64,000 bases of DNA, taken from Prevotella sp. E13-27. GTDB lineage: Bacteria > Bacteroidota > Bacteroidia > Bacteroidales > Bacteroidaceae. Shown piece by piece: positions 51,492-62,389 of the stretch. Location of the stretch: assembly GCF_023217965.1 (NCBI RefSeq), contig NZ_JALPSC010000002.1:992001-1056000 (forward strand). Reading direction: 5' to 3'. The notes beneath the pieces were generated by a model, which made no database searches, was not told where the DNA came from, and saw nothing but the letters and a program-made list of their open reading frames with translations. The translations under genes and the position numbers were made by a program. Within the stretch, counting starts at the first letter, position 1. Each line of letters opens with the position of its first letter.

Positions 51492-52772
51492 TTATTGTTT
51501 TTTACCAAACGATGGGTCAACCTTAATAAGTGTTGTTACGGCAAATGTTACTGAGCATAGGAACATAACCATAACGAAGAAAGACTGATAGCCCATTGCA
51601 TCTTTCAGATAGCCAGACACTATTCCTGGCAACATTAATCCTATGTAGGATATTGCAGTACAGAAAGCATAGTGCGATGTCTGATAATTGCCTTTGCTGA
51701 AATAAAGCATATATAGCGTCAGAGCTGTAAAGCCAAGTCCATAGCCGAACTGTTCAACAAACAGGCAGGAGCTGATAACATACAGATTGTGTGGCATCGC
51801 ATAGCTCATATACACATAAACGATGTCTGGAAGAGTTATGGAAAACACCATTGGCCACAACCATTTCTTAAATCCATCACGTCCTGCAAGGATACCACCT
51901 ACTATGCCTCCAAGCGTAAGACCTATAACTCCAACAGTGCCACTCGCAATACCAAATTCCTCCATAGACAATCCCAATCCACCTTCTTCGTTAGAACGCA
52001 TAAGGAATGTTACGCTCATCTTAAGCATCAAAGCCTCAGGAAAACGGTAGAACAGAAGGAATAGCATTGGTGCTATCATCTCACGTGGAGGCAGTTTCTT
52101 GAAGAATGTTCCAAAGGCCTTTACTATACCCTTCCACACTTCTTTTGCACTTGTTCCCTGACGCGGCTTGTCTGCATCGGCTTTTGGCATTGCAAAAGTA
52201 TGGTAAAGCCATATACCAATGAACAATCCTGCTAAGGCAAAGAAAACGAGACTCCACGAATAAGCAATTCTATTATTCAACAGTTTCTGCAATATACCTG
52301 CCAAAGGTATAAGTGCTCCATTGCCAAAAATAACTGCTAAACGATAGAACGTATTACGTATGCCAACAAACCACACCTGATCATGGTCAGAAAGCTCCAG
52401 CATATAGTAACCATCAGCAGCAATATCATGAGTTGCACTGGCAAAAGCCATTAGGAAAAAGAATGCCATTGTACCCTGAAACCAGAACGGGGCATTCATC
52501 GTAAACGCTACACCTGCCAATGACGAGCCCAACAGCATCTGCATCGCAAGTACCCACCATCTTTTTGTTGCATAAAGGTCAACAAACGGACTCCATAATG
52601 GCTTGATCATCCAAGGTAGTCCAAGTAGTCCTGTATAGACAGCTATCTCTGTGTCACTCATGCCCATCTGCATATACATAACGACAGCAACTGTCATCAC
52701 CACAACATTGGGCAGGCCTTCAGATATATATAAGGTGGGAATCCACCACCATGGATTATGTTTACTCTTCAT
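51492..52772 (-). CDS. AmpG-like MFS permease
   Basis: A 426-residue MFS protein with WWIPTLYISEGLPNVVVMTVAVVMYMQMGMSDTEIAVYTGLLGLPWMIKPLWSPFVD, the AmpG-family N-terminal pattern, and ATHDIAADGYYMLEL. AmpG proteins import anhydro-muropeptides for cell-wall recycling. It follows the SpoIID fusion gene by 51 bases on the minus strand. The paired MFS gene is immediately downstream. Confidence 0.85.
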   Translation of the reverse strand: MKSKHNPWWWIPTLYISEGLPNVVVMTVAVVMYMQMGMSDTEIAVYTGLLGLPWMIKPLWSPFVDLYATKRWWVLAMQMLLGSSLAGVAFTMNAPFWFQGTMAFFFLMAFASATHDIAADGYYMLELSDHDQVWFVGIRNTFYRLAVIFGNGALIPLAGILQKLLNNRIAYSWSLVFFALAGLFIGIWLYHTFAMPKADADKPRQGTSAKEVWKGIVKAFGTFFKKLPPREMIAPMLFLLFYRFPEALMLKMSVTFLMRSNEEGGLGLSMEEFGIASGTVGVIGLTLGGIVGGILAGRDGFKKWLWPMVFSITLPDIVYVYMSYAMPHNLYVISSCLFVEQFGYGLGFTALTLYMLYFSKGNYQTSHYAFCTAISYIGLMLPGIVSGYLKDAMGYQSFFVMVMFLCSVTFAVTTLIKVDPSFGKKQ

Positions 52773-52823
52773 TTATTTATTAGAGAATAATTGTGTCATT
52801 GAATTATGCTTGGCAAACCAAAA

Positions 52824-55800
52824 CTATTTATACAGGCGCTTAATTTCTGCACCACGATAGTAGTAAAGGAGTATCTCGTCGTAGCTGTAGCCCAGTTCGC
52901 CCATAACAGCAGCACCTATCTGGCATAGTCCGACGCCGTGTCCCCACCCTTTACCATGTAATATGAAGCGATCGCCTTGTTTCTCCACGTCAAAGGCAGA
53001 ACTGTAGAGATGACTCTCGCTCAGTGCACGACGTATCTCAAGTTCCTTACCTATGGTGAAGCTACGCTCTGAGCCTACTATCTGAAGTTTCCAGATACGT
53101 CCGCTCTTTCCTCGCTCTAATGGCACAAGGTCGGTTATCTCGCCAAGATCCATCTTCAGCTTATTCTTAATGAGCTCAGTAAGTTCCTTGCTTGTATATT
53201 CCACTGTCCAACGATAGAAATCTGGTGTTTCCTGATCATAGTCATTGAGAACCTCGCGCAAGACCTTAGCGTCATTAGTGTTGCAGAACGGGTCGTTAAC
53301 TGACAAGAGATAAGGCTTCGGAGTATCCTCCCAACAATACTGGAACTCTTCTGTCTTTCCTCCGCAGCATTTTGAAAAACGAGCGTCGCATAGCTCTTCG
53401 CCATACATCAGCACTTGTCCTCTTGTTGCCTTTATTGCCTCAGCAACAGATGAGTTCGTTGCGCGAGTTATGCCTTGATAACGCTGACAATGGTCATCAG
53501 CGCAAACGTCGAAGAGTGTGTGGTCTTCGCGATCATACCATCTTATAAACTCATCGTCCTTGCGCACAAACGAGAAGAAGTTGTTTCCACGTTTGTCACC
53601 ATCACTCTTCCTGTTCTCTTTCTGAGAGAGCAACCATGAACGCGAAATGACGGCATGAGCCTTCAGCAGCTCTGGAGATGAAGTGGCACTCATCTCACTC
53701 GATATCACACTCTCCAGATACTGTTCAACAGGCAACTCGTTTATTGCAACTATTCGGTCTGCATCAACCACAAGTCGCAATGCACCTCTGAACACCTGTG
53801 TCTCCTGTCGTTCCCAATGGAAGTTCACACCAATTGTAACGTCATAGAGTGAGAAAGAAGCAATGTTACGCTTCTGGCCATAACTACTGTTTACCTCTTT
53901 CTTATTACCAGAATCGTTAGGCTGAGGTGTGAAAAGAAGTTCGCGGTATTGCTGACCGTGCCACATTATTCCACCTTCAGACAGTTCTACAATCTGTTCG
54001 CCAACGATGACCTCGCCCTTTGCCACATACGGTGTGTTAAGTGCGAATCGTATCTTCTGTCCGCTTACTATTCCCACGGTTACCGTAGGCTCTTTCTTAT
54101 CGTTAATGGTCTGACGGATGTCAAATGTGATATGCTTAACCTTTTCAGCAAGAGCCTTGAAGCCTTTGTCAGAGATGGCACACTCCCTGAGTATTCCAAC
54201 AGCTGTTGAAGCATCAATGCTTTCAAAATCATTCTGACGGGGAGTAATTATCAGTCCAGCCATATCCAGTGCACCTGGACTTATGAGCATCTGACTGCTG
54301 TCTTCTTTATAGTAGCAATCAGGACGATGCTTCTCTCTTGGGAAGACTACGGATATCCAGTCCTGTCGCAGATGTGAGTCGTTCACAGCGCCTTCACTCT
54401 GTCGCCAACTGATAATATTCATCATTGGTTCAGAATCGCCGTCAACAATATACATCTGTTCATAAAGAGCAGCAAAAAGTCTCTGTGATGCATGTTCCGA
54501 TCGGCTCTTTATGACAAGAGCATTACAGGGGTAGTCATCTATTGTTGCAATGATGGCATCATCACCAAGGCGCGACAGTACGGTAAGATTCCTGCTCAGT
54601 CTTTGCCATTCTTTCTGTAGTGGAAGCAAGCCTGTCTGTATTGCCTGAAGATGAGCATGATCAGGAGCCGATGCACCACATCTTGGACCATTATAGAAAA
54701 TGGTCATATCAGGATAGTTGGCCAGCATCTTTATCATATCGCCATACATAGGCATTATTGCCTGAGGCTGGTGCTGCAACATCGGTATAGTGAAGTGCAT
54801 GGGAAGAATGGGGAACGGATTGAGCAGTAGCTCATAACGTCCAAATATCACCTTCCTCATCTGTACTTCAGGACGTGCCTTCCTACAGAGGAAGCACTCA
54901 CGTTTTGCTATCGATTCCTTTGTTATTGATGCGCCTGTAGATACTATGCGTGATGGGTTGAACTGCACCATTAACGGCATCTCGTCAACACTCAGCTCAC
55001 GGGTCTTCGTTTGCGACAAATCCCTGTATCTGTTTCGTGCATCGTCCCACACTCGCAACTGTCTTGTAAAGAAGCGGCTCAGCATTCCCATTCCGTTGTG
55101 AATGTCCACTCGCTCCACATCTACATCATCATCGCTCAGTTGCGCACGTTTGGCATTCTGTCGTTGACGCGCTGTTATCTCAATCGTACGCAACTGGTCT
55201 TTATATGAGTTGTTAGCGTTTATGCGGTCTATGCTCAACGCAGCATCGCTATTACCACCCCAACGGCGACAGAGATAGAGCTCGTCATAGATGCGTCCTA
55301 TGCGATATCTGCGCGAGAAATAAAGCCCCATCGCATAGTCTTCACCATACGATGTGTTTGGCAACTGCACCTGCCTTAGCAAAGGAGTATAGAATGCTCT
55401 TGGTGCTCCTAACCCATTAATCCTCAATGCGTTGTTAGGTCCATTCTCTTCAGTCCACTCTTTATGAGCAATAAGTCCTGGTGGCAGAGTGTTCAGTTCA
55501 AAGTCACACATGCGATAAGAGCCTATCACCATTGCAGCCTGCTGTTTGTAGAAAGCATCAACGATGTGCTGTAATGTCCGCTCCGATGAGTACAAGTCGT
55601 CAGAGTCAAGCTGCACAGCAAATCGTCCGCAACGACTATCATTGACTGCCATGTTCCAACAGCCGCCTATTCCCAGGTCGCTACGTGTCGGACGTAATAC
55701 CACGAGATGCTCCACGCCATCAGCATTAGCTTTAGCCTGCACTTCATCAAGAAGAGCACCTGTCTTGTCTGTTGAGTGGTTGTCCACAACTATGACATTA

Positions 55801-56639
55801 TACTTGAACTGTGTCTTCTGAGACAGAGCGCTCTCAACAGCATCACAAATGGTTTTCTCGCGATTATATACTGGTATGATGACAGAAGCCTCTACATCAA
55901 ACTCCTGTTCGTCAAAATCCACATTCCTGTAAGAAGATGTGTCAACCATTGCGTTGATGGCTTTAAGATGTAACGTAGCCACATTTTCCATCTCTATCTG
56001 AACATCGCGGTTTGAGGGATTAACATAGTCAAACTGCTTCACACCACTCAGGCGTGTGTCGAGTTCCTCTTCAGTGTATAACATCTCCTTGAGATGCAGA
56101 AGTGTTCCCTCACGGCTGAGGAAAAGACGCAGGTCGTAGAGACCGGCATATTGCAATTGCAGCTCACGTGCATTTGTTGCCCACTTCTTCATTGCCGATG
56201 TCCTGATAAGCAGTAAAGAGCCGAAGTCAAAGTCATCACGAATACTACCCATCTGGTAGTCTATTGCAGGATGTTTCTCCACGACAGTCTTTCCATCAAT
56301 CACCTTTTGTTCATAGTGGTCTGCATATACCATCATAGCGTGAGTATCTGAAGCTGCTCTTACCATACGCTCCAGAGCACCCTCACCCAGAACCATCTGT
56401 GTAGGCTTTGTGAGCAGTAGCACATAGTCTGACTGAGCAGCACTGGCTATATTAACCATTGTAGCACTTGACAGCAAGCGCCCGTCAACAGCCACCTTCT
56501 GCCACTTTGTCGCCACATTCTCATCGTTGGTCAACAAAAAGACGCCACGCAGCTGAGTACTTGGCAGGAATTGCTCCACAACGCTTTGCGCTACATCAAT
56601 ATCTTCACAAGGAATAAAAATATCTACAGTTTTTGTCAT
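52824..56639 (-). CDS. GT2-GT2-DUF4922-SpoIID multidomain protein
   Basis: A 1271-residue fusion. Residues 1-230 are a GT2-like unit, and about 250-510 a second GT2 ([30 protein letters not shown]). About 590-880 are a DUF4922 HIT/GalT-like domain with [12 protein letters not shown]. About 920-1271 are a SpoIID/LytB domain ([77 protein letters not shown]). SpoIID strips or cuts peptidoglycan glycans. There is no signal peptide. The AmpG-like genes downstream suggest a wall-recycling operon. Confidence 0.85.
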   Translation of the reverse strand: MTKTVDIFIPCEDIDVAQSVVEQFLPSTQLRGVFLLTNDENVATKWQKVAVDGRLLSSATMVNIASAAQSDYVLLLTKPTQMVLGEGALERMVRAASDTHAMMVYADHYEQKVIDGKTVVEKHPAIDYQMGSIRDDFDFGSLLLIRTSAMKKWATNARELQLQYAGLYDLRLFLSREGTLLHLKEMLYTEEELDTRLSGVKQFDYVNPSNRDVQIEMENVATLHLKAINAMVDTSSYRNVDFDEQEFDVEASVIIPVYNREKTICDAVESALSQKTQFKYNVIVVDNHSTDKTGALLDEVQAKANADGVEHLVVLRPTRSDLGIGGCWNMAVNDSRCGRFAVQLDSDDLYSSERTLQHIVDAFYKQQAAMVIGSYRMCDFELNTLPPGLIAHKEWTEENGPNNALRINGLGAPRAFYTPLLRQVQLPNTSYGEDYAMGLYFSRRYRIGRIYDELYLCRRWGGNSDAALSIDRINANNSYKDQLRTIEITARQRQNAKRAQLSDDDVDVERVDIHNGMGMLSRFFTRQLRVWDDARNRYRDLSQTKTRELSVDEMPLMVQFNPSRIVSTGASITKESIAKRECFLCRKARPEVQMRKVIFGRYELLLNPFPILPMHFTIPMLQHQPQAIMPMYGDMIKMLANYPDMTIFYNGPRCGASAPDHAHLQAIQTGLLPLQKEWQRLSRNLTVLSRLGDDAIIATIDDYPCNALVIKSRSEHASQRLFAALYEQMYIVDGDSEPMMNIISWRQSEGAVNDSHLRQDWISVVFPREKHRPDCYYKEDSSQMLISPGALDMAGLIITPRQNDFESIDASTAVGILRECAISDKGFKALAEKVKHITFDIRQTINDKKEPTVTVGIVSGQKIRFALNTPYVAKGEVIVGEQIVELSEGGIMWHGQQYRELLFTPQPNDSGNKKEVNSSYGQKRNIASFSLYDVTIGVNFHWERQETQVFRGALRLVVDADRIVAINELPVEQYLESVISSEMSATSSPELLKAHAVISRSWLLSQKENRKSDGDKRGNNFFSFVRKDDEFIRWYDREDHTLFDVCADDHCQRYQGITRATNSSVAEAIKATRGQVLMYGEELCDARFSKCCGGKTEEFQYCWEDTPKPYLLSVNDPFCNTNDAKVLREVLNDYDQETPDFYRWTVEYTSKELTELIKNKLKMDLGEITDLVPLERGKSGRIWKLQIVGSERSFTIGKELEIRRALSESHLYSSAFDVEKQGDRFILHGKGWGHGVGLCQIGAAVMGELGYSYDEILLYYYRGAEIKRLYK

Positions 56640-56740
56640 TGTTCACAATTTTTCTGCAAATTTACAAAAAATAATTTAGATACGACAAACAACATGACAT
56701 TTTGTTGGCTATTTGAAAAAAAACGCTTAACTTTGCAAGC

Positions 56741-57790
56741 ATGAACAACAATAAACGCGTACTTATGGGTTTGTCGTCAGCTGAGCTGAAAGACATAGCC
56801 AAGTCTCTTGGCATGCCAGCTTTTACTGGCGGCCAGATTGCGAAATGGCTATACGATAAGCATGTGACAAGCATTAGCGAAATGACTAATTTGTCAAAAG
56901 CCAACCAGCAAAAGCTTTCAGAGCAATTCATTGTAGGAGCAGCGCAACCCATTGATTGTCAGAAGAGTATCGACGGAACCATTAAATACCTCTTTCCTGT
57001 TGGCCAACAATCAGAATCCAACAATAAGTTTGTAGAAACCGTATTCATCCCTGATGGAGAACGTGCCACACTTTGTGTATCGAGCCAGGTGGGATGCAAG
57101 ATGAACTGTCTGTTTTGTCAGACAGGCAAGCAGGGCTTTGAGGGCAACCTGTCTGTCTCCGATATATTGAATCAAATATACTCCCTTCCTGAACGCGATA
57201 GTCTTACAAACGTCGTTTTCATGGGTCAGGGAGAACCGATGGACAATCTTGACAATGTCCTTAAAGCCACCTCCATACTCACAGCCCCTGATGGCTATGC
57301 GTGGAGTCCCAAACGCATCACAGTAAGCTCTGTAGGAGTACCCAACAAGCTGCGCCGTTTCCTCGATGAAAGCCAGTGCCACATAGCAATATCCATGCAC
57401 TCGCCTATTCACGAACAGCGTGCCATGCTCATGCCAGCAGAACGAGGCATGGCAATCAGTGAGGTTGTGAATCTGCTTAAGAAGTATGACTTCACCCATC
57501 AACGCCGATGCTCATTCGAGTATATCTGCTTTGCCGGTCTCAATGACACTTTGGAGCACGGACGCAAGATTGTCGAACTACTCAGCGGACTGGAATGTCG
57601 TGTAAACCTCATACGTTTCCACCAGATACCAAGCGTTGACCTTCCTGGTTCCGACGAGAAGCGCATGGAAGCACTTCGCGACTATCTCACATCCCACGGT
57701 GTGTTTACTACCATACGCGCAAGTCGCGGACAGGACATATTCGCTGCATGCGGACTGCTCTCAACAGCAAAGAAGAACGGAGCGGCGTAA
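56741..57790 (+). CDS. rlmN: 23S rRNA / tRNA adenine-C2 methyltransferase
   Basis: A 349-residue radical SAM enzyme. The cluster motif CKMNCLFC (Cys119, 123, 126) and the conserved Cys in FAACGLL near the end, which carries the methyl intermediate, are both present. It methylates C2 of A2503 in 23S rRNA and A37 of some tRNAs. The promoter box TAACTTTG (56728-56735) is six bases before the ATG, giving an almost leaderless mRNA. Confidence 0.97.
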   Translation: MNNNKRVLMGLSSAELKDIAKSLGMPAFTGGQIAKWLYDKHVTSISEMTNLSKANQQKLSEQFIVGAAQPIDCQKSIDGTIKYLFPVGQQSESNNKFVETVFIPDGERATLCVSSQVGCKMNCLFCQTGKQGFEGNLSVSDILNQIYSLPERDSLTNVVFMGQGEPMDNLDNVLKATSILTAPDGYAWSPKRITVSSVGVPNKLRRFLDESQCHIAISMHSPIHEQRAMLMPAERGMAISEVVNLLKKYDFTHQRRCSFEYICFAGLNDTLEHGRKIVELLSGLECRVNLIRFHQIPSVDLPGSDEKRMEALRDYLTSHGVFTTIRASRGQDIFAACGLLSTAKKNGAA

Positions 57791-57846
57791 TCATGACAAA
57801 AGGGAAAAACATATTAGCTATATAACGAAAAACAATATTTAAAACT

Positions 57847-58938
57847 ATGATTGAAAATAGACTGAAAGTAGCCATAACCCACGGTGACACCAACGGTGTG
57901 GGCTATGAAATGATAATCAAGGCTTTCGAAGACCCCACAATGCTTGAAATATGCACACCTATTATATATGGTTCTTCACACATTGCTGAACAGCATCTTC
58001 GCGCCATACACTCTGAAGTAAAGTTCAATGTTATCAACGATGCACGTCTGGCACGCGAAGACCGCATAAACCTTGTAGAATGCTTCAACAATGAAGAGGT
58101 AGAGGTTTCTTTCGGCACACCTACAGAGGCATCGGCAAAAGCTGCCCTGCGCTCTTTTACTCGTGCTTTCGATGACTACAAGCAGAAGCTATACGACGTA
58201 TTAGTTACCTCGCCTGTAAATCGCAGCACCATAAATAGTTTTCAGGGACACTCCGACTATATCGAGCGTAGCCTCAATACCGATTCAAAGAGCATCAGCA
58301 TTCTCATAAACGAGAGTCTCCGCGTAGCTCTGGTAACAAACAACCTGGCAGTAAAGGACATTTCCGAGTCAATAACCAAACAGAAGATTGTTGAGAAAGG
58401 AAAGCTCTTCTTCGAGGCTCTTCGACGTGACCTTCGCGTATCGAGCCCACGCATCGCCGTGATGTCACTCAACCCACGCTGTGGTGAAGACGGTGCCCTG
58501 GGCGATGAAGAGAAAGAGATAATCAAGCCTGCTATTGATGAACTGGTGTCAATGGGTATCAATGCTTATGGTCCCTACGCCACCGACGTATTCTTTGGAC
58601 GTGGTGACTACTATCGTTTTGACGGCGTTATGGCAATGTACCACGATCAGGGCATGGCTCCATTTAAGACGCTCACCCCAGAAGACGGTGTCAGACTGAC
58701 AAGCGGACTGCCCATAGTAAGAACAGCGCCAGCAGTAGGCACCCAGTTCCAGGAAGCTGGTAAGGGAATCGTATCTCCCGACTCGCTGCGCCACGCCATC
58801 TATATGGCTATCGACGTTTTCAACAATCGGGCTAATTACGACGAGCCACTTGCCAATCCGCTGCCTAAACTCTATCACGAGAAACGTGACGATAGCGAGA
58901 AAGTAAGATTCCGTTCCTCAACCAATAATCAGCAGTAG
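57847..58938 (+). CDS. pdxA: 4-hydroxythreonine-4-phosphate dehydrogenase
   Basis: A 363-residue NAD-dependent enzyme of pyridoxal phosphate synthesis. It has KVAITHGDTNGVGYEMI, the metal-binding His in TSPVNRSTINSFQGHSDYIE, the MYHDQGMAPFKTL loop and GLPIVRTAPAVGTQFQEAGKG. It starts 56 bases after rlmN on the same strand. Other pdx genes are outside the window. Confidence 0.96.
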   Translation: MIENRLKVAITHGDTNGVGYEMIIKAFEDPTMLEICTPIIYGSSHIAEQHLRAIHSEVKFNVINDARLAREDRINLVECFNNEEVEVSFGTPTEASAKAALRSFTRAFDDYKQKLYDVLVTSPVNRSTINSFQGHSDYIERSLNTDSKSISILINESLRVALVTNNLAVKDISESITKQKIVEKGKLFFEALRRDLRVSSPRIAVMSLNPRCGEDGALGDEEKEIIKPAIDELVSMGINAYGPYATDVFFGRGDYYRFDGVMAMYHDQGMAPFKTLTPEDGVRLTSGLPIVRTAPAVGTQFQEAGKGIVSPDSLRHAIYMAIDVFNNRANYDEPLANPLPKLYHEKRDDSEKVRFRSSTNNQQ

Positions 58939-59002
58939 GAATCACTTTTTTACTGACATAAAAGCATATTATTCAAAAAAAATGCGTAATTTTGCCAGCT
59001 GA

Positions 59003-60241
59003 ATGAAGAATTCGGATTTACAAGCCACTAAACAGCGGTACAACATCGTGGGCAACTGCGATGCCTTGAACCATGTAATCGATGTTGCCTTACAAGTAGC
59101 GCCGACCGACCTTAGTGTGCTCATCATCGGCGAAAGCGGAGTAGGAAAAGAAATCATTCCACGTGTCATCCACGACAACTCTCCACGACGTCGCGAGAAG
59201 TACTTTGCCATCAACTGCGGTTCCATTCCAGAGGGCACTATCGACTCTGAGCTGTTCGGCCATGTGAAAGGCTCCTTCACAGGTGCCATAAACGACTCTC
59301 CTGGCTATTTCGGCGTAGCTAACAAGGGTACACTCTTCCTTGACGAGGTGGGTGAACTGCCACTCGCCACTCAGGCACGCCTGCTACGCGTACTTGAAAA
59401 TGGCGAGTATATTCCTGTAGGAGCTACAGAGGTTAGGAAGACCGATGTGCGCATAGTGGCAGCAACTAACGTAAACATACAGAAAGCCATAAGCGAGGGA
59501 CGTTTTCGCGAAGACCTCTACTTCCGTCTGAATGAAGTACCTGTTCAGATGCCCCCTCTTCGCGAGCGAGGCGAAGACATAGTGCTGCTCTTCCGTCTCT
59601 TTGCCATGCAGATGGCAGAGAAATACAAGATGGATCGCATACAGCTGACCGATGAGGCAAAGCAGATGCTTATGCGCTATAAGTGGCCAGGCAATGTACG
59701 TCAGCTGAAGAACATCACCCAGCAGATATCTGTGCTCAGTACTGAGCGCATTATAACGCCAGAGATCTTAGCAAAGTTTATACCCCAAGACCGTGAGAGC
59801 ACTCAGCTAACTGTGGTTAACAATGGTGGTGACCACTCGTTTGAGAACGAACGCGAGATACTCTACAAGATTCTCTTTGAACTTCGTGGCAATGTCAACG
59901 ACATGCGACGCGAGATGAGTCTTCTCAAGAAGCAGCTCGACGATGTCCAGCATAAGCCTCAGACCATCATCAGCTCTACTACCTCCCACCCTGTAGCAAC
60001 ATCAATGCCTGCACATCTGCAGACCATTCAGACTGTACAGCCCACTATGGAAGATGCCGAGGCAGAGGAATTCTTCGAATCTGCTCCAGAGCAGGAGAAC
60101 CTTAATCTGAACGAGCTGAGCCGACAGATGCTGGAGAAAGCCCTCGAGCGAAACAACGGTGTACGCAAGAAAGCTGCACAGGAACTTGGCATCAGCGACC
60201 GCACCCTCTACCGATGGCTTAAACAGTATGGGATAGTGTAA
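59003..60241 (+). CDS. sigma-54-dependent activator (AAA+ and Fis HTH, no receiver)
   Basis: A 412-residue activator with Walker A GESGVGKE, the sigma-54 contact loop GSFTGA (usually GAFTGA), Walker B GTLFLDEVGEL and an arginine-finger region RFREDLYFRLNEVPVQMPPLRERGED. A charged linker is followed by a C-terminal Fis HTH (NGVRKKAAQELGISDRTLYRWLKQYGIV). No receiver domain is present, so control is by another route. -7 box TAATTTTG at 58987-58994. It is a candidate activator of sigma-54-type promoters such as that of hsp20 copy 1. Confidence 0.93.
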   Translation: MKNSDLQATKQRYNIVGNCDALNHVIDVALQVAPTDLSVLIIGESGVGKEIIPRVIHDNSPRRREKYFAINCGSIPEGTIDSELFGHVKGSFTGAINDSPGYFGVANKGTLFLDEVGELPLATQARLLRVLENGEYIPVGATEVRKTDVRIVAATNVNIQKAISEGRFREDLYFRLNEVPVQMPPLRERGEDIVLLFRLFAMQMAEKYKMDRIQLTDEAKQMLMRYKWPGNVRQLKNITQQISVLSTERIITPEILAKFIPQDRESTQLTVVNNGGDHSFENEREILYKILFELRGNVNDMRREMSLLKKQLDDVQHKPQTIISSTTSHPVATSMPAHLQTIQTVQPTMEDAEAEEFFESAPEQENLNLNELSRQMLEKALERNNGVRKKAAQELGISDRTLYRWLKQYGIV

Positions 60242-60263
60242 AAGCTAAGCATTTATTATCACT

Positions 60264-60770
60264 ATGAAATTTAGGATCATCATAACACTTGCCCTTCTCC
60301 TATTGTTGAACGCCTGCTCAGTGAGCTATAAGTTCAACGGAGCGAGCATAGACTATACGAAGACGAAGACAATTCAGATCAACGACTTCCCCATTCGTTC
60401 AGCCTATGTGTGGGGCCCCATGGCAAACATCTTCAACAACCAGTTGAAAGACCAGTATGCCAACCACACCAAACTCATTCAAGTGAAGCGAAATGGTGAC
60501 CTTAAGATAGACGGCGAGATAACACGCTACGAACAGCGCAACAAGTCGGTATCATCCGAAGGCTACTCAGCACAGACAGAACTGTCTATGACAGTCAACG
60601 TGCGCTTCACAAACAATGTGAACCACAACGAAGACTTTGAACGACAGTTCACTGCCTCAGCATCCTACGAGACCACGATGTCACTCAACTCTGTTCAGGA
60701 AGAGCTCGTGACCCAGATGGTAAAAGAAATCTGCGACCAGATATTCAATGCCACCGTAGCAAACTGGTAA
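60264..60770 (+). CDS. LptE-like lipoprotein
   Basis: A 168-residue lipoprotein (signal IIITLALLLLLNACSVSYKF, Cys18) with the LptE/RlpB-like core (TIQINDFPIRSAYVWGPMANIFNNQLKDQY ... LSMTVNVRFTNNVNHNEDFERQFTASASYE). LptE plugs the LptD barrel that inserts LPS in the outer membrane. It is 22 bases behind the sigma-54 activator and upstream of the TPR-like gene and secG. Confidence 0.88.
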   Translation: MKFRIIITLALLLLLNACSVSYKFNGASIDYTKTKTIQINDFPIRSAYVWGPMANIFNNQLKDQYANHTKLIQVKRNGDLKIDGEITRYEQRNKSVSSEGYSAQTELSMTVNVRFTNNVNHNEDFERQFTASASYETTMSLNSVQEELVTQMVKEICDQIFNATVANW

Positions 60771-60815
60771 AAAGAAACGAAATTGATCATCAGCTAATAT
60801 TCTTGACATAAGAAA

Positions 60816-61607
60816 GTGGAACTGACAGAGCTAATTAAACATCCTGACTACATGGATCGCGACACGCTATACGAGTTGCGGTCATTGGTAGCGCTGTACC
60901 CCACTTTCCAGACGGCGCGTCTGCTGATGCTTCAAAACCTGTTCATCCTTCACGACCAGTCGTTTGACCAAGAGCTACGTCGCGCTGCCATATATATTAC
61001 CAATCGCGACGTCTTGTTTCAGATGATTGAGGCAAGCCACTACAAGCTTCGTCAGGAACAAAGCGACAATCGTCCCAAGCCAAAGAGCGATAACGAGACA
61101 AACAGCAGCCGCACCATATCACTTATCGACACATTCCTTGAATCCATACCAAAGGATGAAGAGGAGGAAGAGAAGAAGGCGAGCAAAACGAAGAAGCGTC
61201 GCCCCACCCCAGCCGATGCAGCTGTTGACTATGTCGCCTACCTGCTTGAGACTCAGGACGAATCAGAAGAAGACAAGAAAGAGAATACCCCTCAGCTGTT
61301 AGGTCACGACCTGATAGACAACTTCATCGACACAGAGAAAGGTCGCATCTCCCTTAGTGACACACCATCCATGCCACCTATCGAGGAAGATGAGCATGAC
61401 GATGCAGAAAAAGACTCAAATCAGTCAGAAGACAGCTTTTTCACTGAGACTTTAGCCCGAATTTACATAAAACAGGGCAGATATTCTAAGGCTTTAGAAA
61501 TTATTAGCCGATTAAGTTTGCAATATCCAAAAAAAAATGCTTACTTTGCAGACCAAATTCGATTCTTAGAAAAATTGATTATAAATAACAACAAAAAAAA
61601 GCAATAA
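60816..61607 (+). CDS. helical repeat protein between lptE and secG
   Basis: A 263-residue soluble protein from GTG 60816. The N-terminal helical part (ELTELIKHPDYMDRDTLYELRSLVALYPTFQTARLLMLQNLFILHD) is followed by a Lys/Glu-rich disordered middle (about 85-205) and a C-terminal TPR-like hairpin (TETLARIYIKQGRYSKALEIISRLSLQYPKKNAYFADQIRFLEKLI). The gene order lptE - this - secG is common in Bacteroidales. Function unknown. Confidence 0.8.
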   Translation: MELTELIKHPDYMDRDTLYELRSLVALYPTFQTARLLMLQNLFILHDQSFDQELRRAAIYITNRDVLFQMIEASHYKLRQEQSDNRPKPKSDNETNSSRTISLIDTFLESIPKDEEEEEKKASKTKKRRPTPADAAVDYVAYLLETQDESEEDKKENTPQLLGHDLIDNFIDTEKGRISLSDTPSMPPIEEDEHDDAEKDSNQSEDSFFTETLARIYIKQGRYSKALEIISRLSLQYPKKNAYFADQIRFLEKLIINNNKKKQ

Positions 61608-61613
61608 AAAGAC

Positions 61614-61973
61614 ATGTACACAATTTTAGTAGCTCTTATCGTTTTGGCATCAATCTGCATGATCATCATCGTGCTGATGCAAGAGTCTAAGGGTGGCGGT
61701 TTGGCATCAAACTACGCCTCTTACAATCAGATTGGCGGTGTTCGCAAGACCACTGAGTTCATTGAGAAGGCAACATTCTTCCTCGCTGCTTTCATGGTAG
61801 TCATCAGCGTTCTCTGCGCTTACGTTGCTCCTAAGGGTGCAAGCGAAGGTTCAGTCATCGAGGGAATTGAGCTTCCTGCAACCAACTCAAGCAACCTTCC
61901 TGGTTTCAATGCCAGTCAGACACAGCCCACTGAGGCTCCTGCTGCTCCAGCAACAGAGACTCCTGAAAACTAA
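61614..61973 (+). CDS. secG: preprotein translocase subunit SecG
   Basis: A 119-residue inner-membrane protein. Two hydrophobic helices flank the SecG loop (MYTILVALIVLASICMIIIVLMQESKGGGLASNYASYNQIGGVRKTTEFIEKATFFLAAFMVVISVL). A long Ala/Pro/Thr-rich tail is present, as in Bacteroidetes. It assists SecYE in protein export. It starts six bases after the upstream gene and is followed by a terminator. Confidence 0.95.
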   Translation: MYTILVALIVLASICMIIIVLMQESKGGGLASNYASYNQIGGVRKTTEFIEKATFFLAAFMVVISVLCAYVAPKGASEGSVIEGIELPATNSSNLPGFNASQTQPTEAPAAPATETPEN

Positions 61974-61999
61974 AGCTAACGAGAAAAGGTTTAATAAAC

Positions 62000-62038
62000 G
62001 AGGGTGCGTTCAAGAATTTGAGCGCACCCTCTCGTTTT
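62000..62038 (+). terminator. terminator after secG
   Basis: GAGGGTGCG and CGCACCCTC form a perfect 9-bp stem with a T-rich 3' side (CTCGTTTTCC). Confidence 0.82.
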
Positions 62039-62080
62039 CCCTCTTACCTCTCACTTCTCGCCATCCTACGTTAGGCGAGA

Positions 62081-62386
62081 CTAGTGCCTCGATTTAGATC
62101 GAGACACTGACCTGAATTTTATGTTAGGAGACTCCCCTGAGACGTGTTTTTTATTATCATCTTTATCACCAACGATTAATAGAATTATCCATGTCAGCAC
62201 AGGCGAAACAAATAATGAAAGTAGCACCCACCCCAATGGGTCACGATGCCTGTTTCTTGCCATATTCAAAGTTATACCAATGTATATCCAATAAGCTATA
62301 ACAATCACGCATGCTATAGCCATTATGCCCATTGGAATCTTCCACACTAAAGGACTAACCACAATTTCAGCTATAATCCTCATCAT
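62081..62386 (-). CDS. small membrane protein
   Basis: A 101-residue protein with two to three hydrophobic helices (VWKIPMGIMAIACVIVIAYWIYIGITL and PLGWVLLSLFVSPVLTWIILLIVG) and a basic C-terminus. No family recognised. It is three bases behind the 223-residue gene on the same strand and is probably co-transcribed. Confidence 0.65.
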   Translation of the reverse strand: MMRIIAEIVVSPLVWKIPMGIMAIACVIVIAYWIYIGITLNMARNRHRDPLGWVLLSLFVSPVLTWIILLIVGDKDDNKKHVSGESPNIKFRSVSRSKSRH

Positions 62387-62389
62387 TGA

